This document shows, piece after piece, positions 62,172 to 64,000 of a DNA stretch of 64,000 bases. Under the pieces are notes generated by a model that saw nothing but the letters and a program-made list of their open reading frames with translations, did no database searches and was not told the origin of the DNA. The position numbers were made by a program, and so were the translations under genes. Origin of the DNA: Thermogutta terrifontis. GTDB taxonomy: Bacteria; Planctomycetota; Planctomycetia; Pirellulales; Thermoguttaceae. Location of the stretch: NCBI RefSeq assembly GCF_002277955.1, contig NZ_CP018477.1:4361206-4425205 (forward strand), given 5' to 3'. The first letter of the stretch is position 1. Each line of letters opens with the position of its first letter.

Positions 62172-64000
62172 CTATCCTCCGTCGGAGACAACGCCGATTT
62201 GATAGCTTGCTCGCCTCGCGGGGCTTGAAGGATGGCCCGTGAAGAGCAGAAGTTCGGTATCCCAGAGTACGATCGGCCCAATCCAGGGAGTTTTTTTCTC
62301 GGGCAGCGGAACCTGAGTGTACCCAACACATCGACCATCTGTGATGCCGTAAAAAGTCATCTGGAGTACGGCCGGGCGTTCCTGGGGATTTTCCCTCAGC
62401 TGAAGCGCCACAATGGTATCGGGATTGTGAACCCGCAGCCATTCGTCCACATCGTGATGTTCGATTTCCGCCAGTAACCGTCCCGACGCTGCCTCAAGAA
62501 TGGCCAGACCGTTCTCCGTCCGGATGTAAAGCCTACCCCCGGATTCTCCCAGAATTCCCAGCAGCCGGCCCAGCGGGCGACACCATTTGAGCGTTCCATC
62601 GGAGAGCGCAACTGCACACACGCACCAGCTTCCCCGACCTGTGACGATTACCGTATCTCCACAAACGAGTGGCGCAGGGTTGTCCTGATAAAACCAGGGC
62701 TGAGAAGGCCACCACCCGTCAGAAGGCGGAGCCACCCATGGCACCGTCCGCAACCATGCGACCCGACCGGTCACGTCTCCCGCGAAGACCGCTCCCCGGA
62801 CCTGCCCCACGAATTGTGGCCCAATCGCCGTCACCTGACAATCGACCGGTTGGTTGATCGTATTTCGCAGGCTGAACAACTTCGTGAATTCACGGAGACG
62901 CCCTCGCTCGGGATCCACGCAGGCCAGTCCAAGCTCGATGCGGTCGCTCTCCATATCGGACGCCACAATGGCGTACACATCCGTTCCCACCAGCCAGGGA
63001 TCGGACACGACGTCACCTTTGGGACGGCAGTTCCAGACCACGTGCCCGTCGATCAGATCAAGGCACACGAGTTCCGTCCCCCGTTGCTCCCATCGCCGGG
63101 CGATCAGGCGGCCCTCGTGAACGAGCGGTTTCATCCGCACCATGGCCGGCGCCCGCTGATCGCCCTGAATCGTCGATTGCTGCCCCCACACAAGTGTCCC
63201 ATCCCTGGCATAAGCGCGGATATCTGACTGTGCGTCCACGAGGAGGAGATCGTCAAGCGGAGTAAAACTCATCTGCGCTCGCGGCCAGTCTATCTCCCGA
63301 TCCGGAAAGGAAGGAGGCCGCCTCAAACCCGGCGTCTCCACCGATACTCCAGGACGAATCTCCAGGGGGCCAATTTCCCAACTGTTTACCGAAGTGGTAA
63401 AAATCCACTGCTCGCTACTGGGCTTGGACTGGGCCAGCGAGTCCACTTCGCCGAAGGCAGGCACGAGTGACATGACCAGCTTCAGGCGACGGAGAACTTC
63501 CTGTTGAATTGCGGCGTCGGGCACTGATCGGGCACGCTGGTAATAGGCGAGGGCCTCGGCCATGCGTCCCAATACCAGCCGCCGGTCGCCCAGCCAGATC
63601 GCCGCCCAGGCCGCTACAGTTGTCCCCGGTACCCGCATAGCGACATTTTCCGCAAGATCTTCCCGGCCATTATTCTTTGCCTGCTCCAATTGAATCTGGC
63701 CGACTTTAACAGCCAACCCTGCCAGAGCCTGAGAAAACCCCGAAAAACGGGAGGCAAGGCGTTCCAGATAGAGCGGGAAACTGCACCAGAGGTCGTTGTC
63801 GTCGGAAGCAGGGAAGAAACCTTCCGTTTCGTTGGCGCTCGCCTCAAGGATTCGCTGGGCCGCCCCCGAAACGTCCCCGTGATCCAGCATCGCACTCAGT
63901 TCCTGGACCAGATTGTACGCAGGCTTGCCGATATCCACCTGAAGCGGTTCCATTACCCGGGGGAAGTTGTCCTGGAGAATTCCGGCAGCCGTAGCGGTAC
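62172..64000 (-). CDS. PQQ-type beta-propeller protein, runs off the right edge
   Basis: The frame is open to the window edge, so the N-terminus is missing. An ATG at 63953 exists, but upstream codons (AAGILQDNFPRV) look coding. A helical region (about the first 200 visible residues) precedes PQQ/quinoprotein-like blades (DIRAYARDGTLVWGQQS, VCLDLIDGHVVWNCRPKG, AVALSDGTLKWCRPLGR, GLAILEAASGRLLAEI). No enzyme signature is seen; such propellers often serve as binding platforms. It is the first visible gene of the operon. Confidence 0.8.
   Translation of the reverse strand, partial: TATAAGILQDNFPRVMEPLQVDIGKPAYNLVQELSAMLDHGDVSGAAQRILEASANETEGFFPASDDNDLWCSFPLYLERLASRFSGFSQALAGLAVKVGQIQLEQAKNNGREDLAENVAMRVPGTTVAAWAAIWLGDRRLVLGRMAEALAYYQRARSVPDAAIQQEVLRRLKLVMSLVPAFGEVDSLAQSKPSSEQWIFTTSVNSWEIGPLEIRPGVSVETPGLRRPPSFPDREIDWPRAQMSFTPLDDLLLVDAQSDIRAYARDGTLVWGQQSTIQGDQRAPAMVRMKPLVHEGRLIARRWEQRGTELVCLDLIDGHVVWNCRPKGDVVSDPWLVGTDVYAIVASDMESDRIELGLACVDPERGRLREFTKLFSLRNTINQPVDCQVTAIGPQFVGQVRGAVFAGDVTGRVAWLRTVPWVAPPSDGWWPSQPWFYQDNPAPLVCGDTVIVTGRGSWCVCAVALSDGTLKWCRPLGRLLGILGESGGRLYIRTENGLAILEAASGRLLAEIEHHDVDEWLRVHNPDTIVALQLRENPQERPAVLQMTFYGITDGRCVGYTQVPLPEKKTPWIGPIVLWDTELLLFTGHPSSPARRASYQIGVVSDGG

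Overview
The window reads as chromosomal DNA of a planctomycete. No 16S or other phylogenetic marker is present, so this rests on gene content: a secreted YTV-repeat protein, a DUF1080 protein, a Tat-exported Gfo/Idh/MocA oxidoreductase, a DUF2961 protein, HEAT-repeat proteins and a long MoxR/DUF58/BatA-type operon. The exact genus is not claimed.

Layout. 1-2.8 kb (minus strand): two RHS/YD-repeat 3' fragments with a small two-helix membrane protein gene between them. 3.07-3.14 kb: tRNA-Ala(GGC). 3.3-4.1 kb: clustered short palindromic intergenic repeats. 4.7-6.7 kb: lexA with a likely self-operator, a zinc-ribbon membrane protein and an ASCH-domain protein. 7.2-9.7 kb: the YTV-repeat protein, with an apparent one-base frameshift near its end. 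10-14.2 kb: a large glycosidase-like protein and a DUF1080 protein. 14.5-20.5 kb: a secretin-N-domain protein facing a large unrecognised exported protein. 20.7-31.3 kb: uppP, a TadG-like VWA protein, a class IV aminotransferase, an alpha/beta-hydrolase-like protein, a small lipoprotein, a beta-helix protein and a DUF2961 protein. 31.9-38.3 kb (plus strand): Gfo/Idh/MocA oxidoreductase, HEAT protein, DUF2344 protein and ribonuclease G/E.

38.36-48.66 kb is a 10-kb accessory island, all minus strand except the IS. It alternates RHS core fragments carrying unrelated C-terminal tips with partner genes lying directly downstream (TPR-like, two-fold repeat, membrane-anchored and LRR proteins). None of the RHS pieces has a proper start or the long N-terminal shell. 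The array looks like a reservoir of displaced polymorphic-toxin tips with candidate immunity genes. One tip has an HExxHxxGxxD metallopeptidase motif. The LRR partner gene is split by a 1240-bp IS630-type element with a TA duplication, and removing the element restores its frame exactly. Two fragments carry a TA-flanked miniature inverted-repeat element.

48.69-64 kb (minus strand): one tightly packed operon, in transcription order a PQQ-type propeller protein (runs off the right edge), an alpha/alpha-toroid protein, a BatA-like VWA protein, a second VWA/amidotransferase-like membrane protein, a DUF4175-like membrane protein, a very large coiled-coil protein, a MoxR ATPase and a DUF58 protein. 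Several junctions overlap by 1-4 bases, which suggests an envelope-associated complex made from one transcript.
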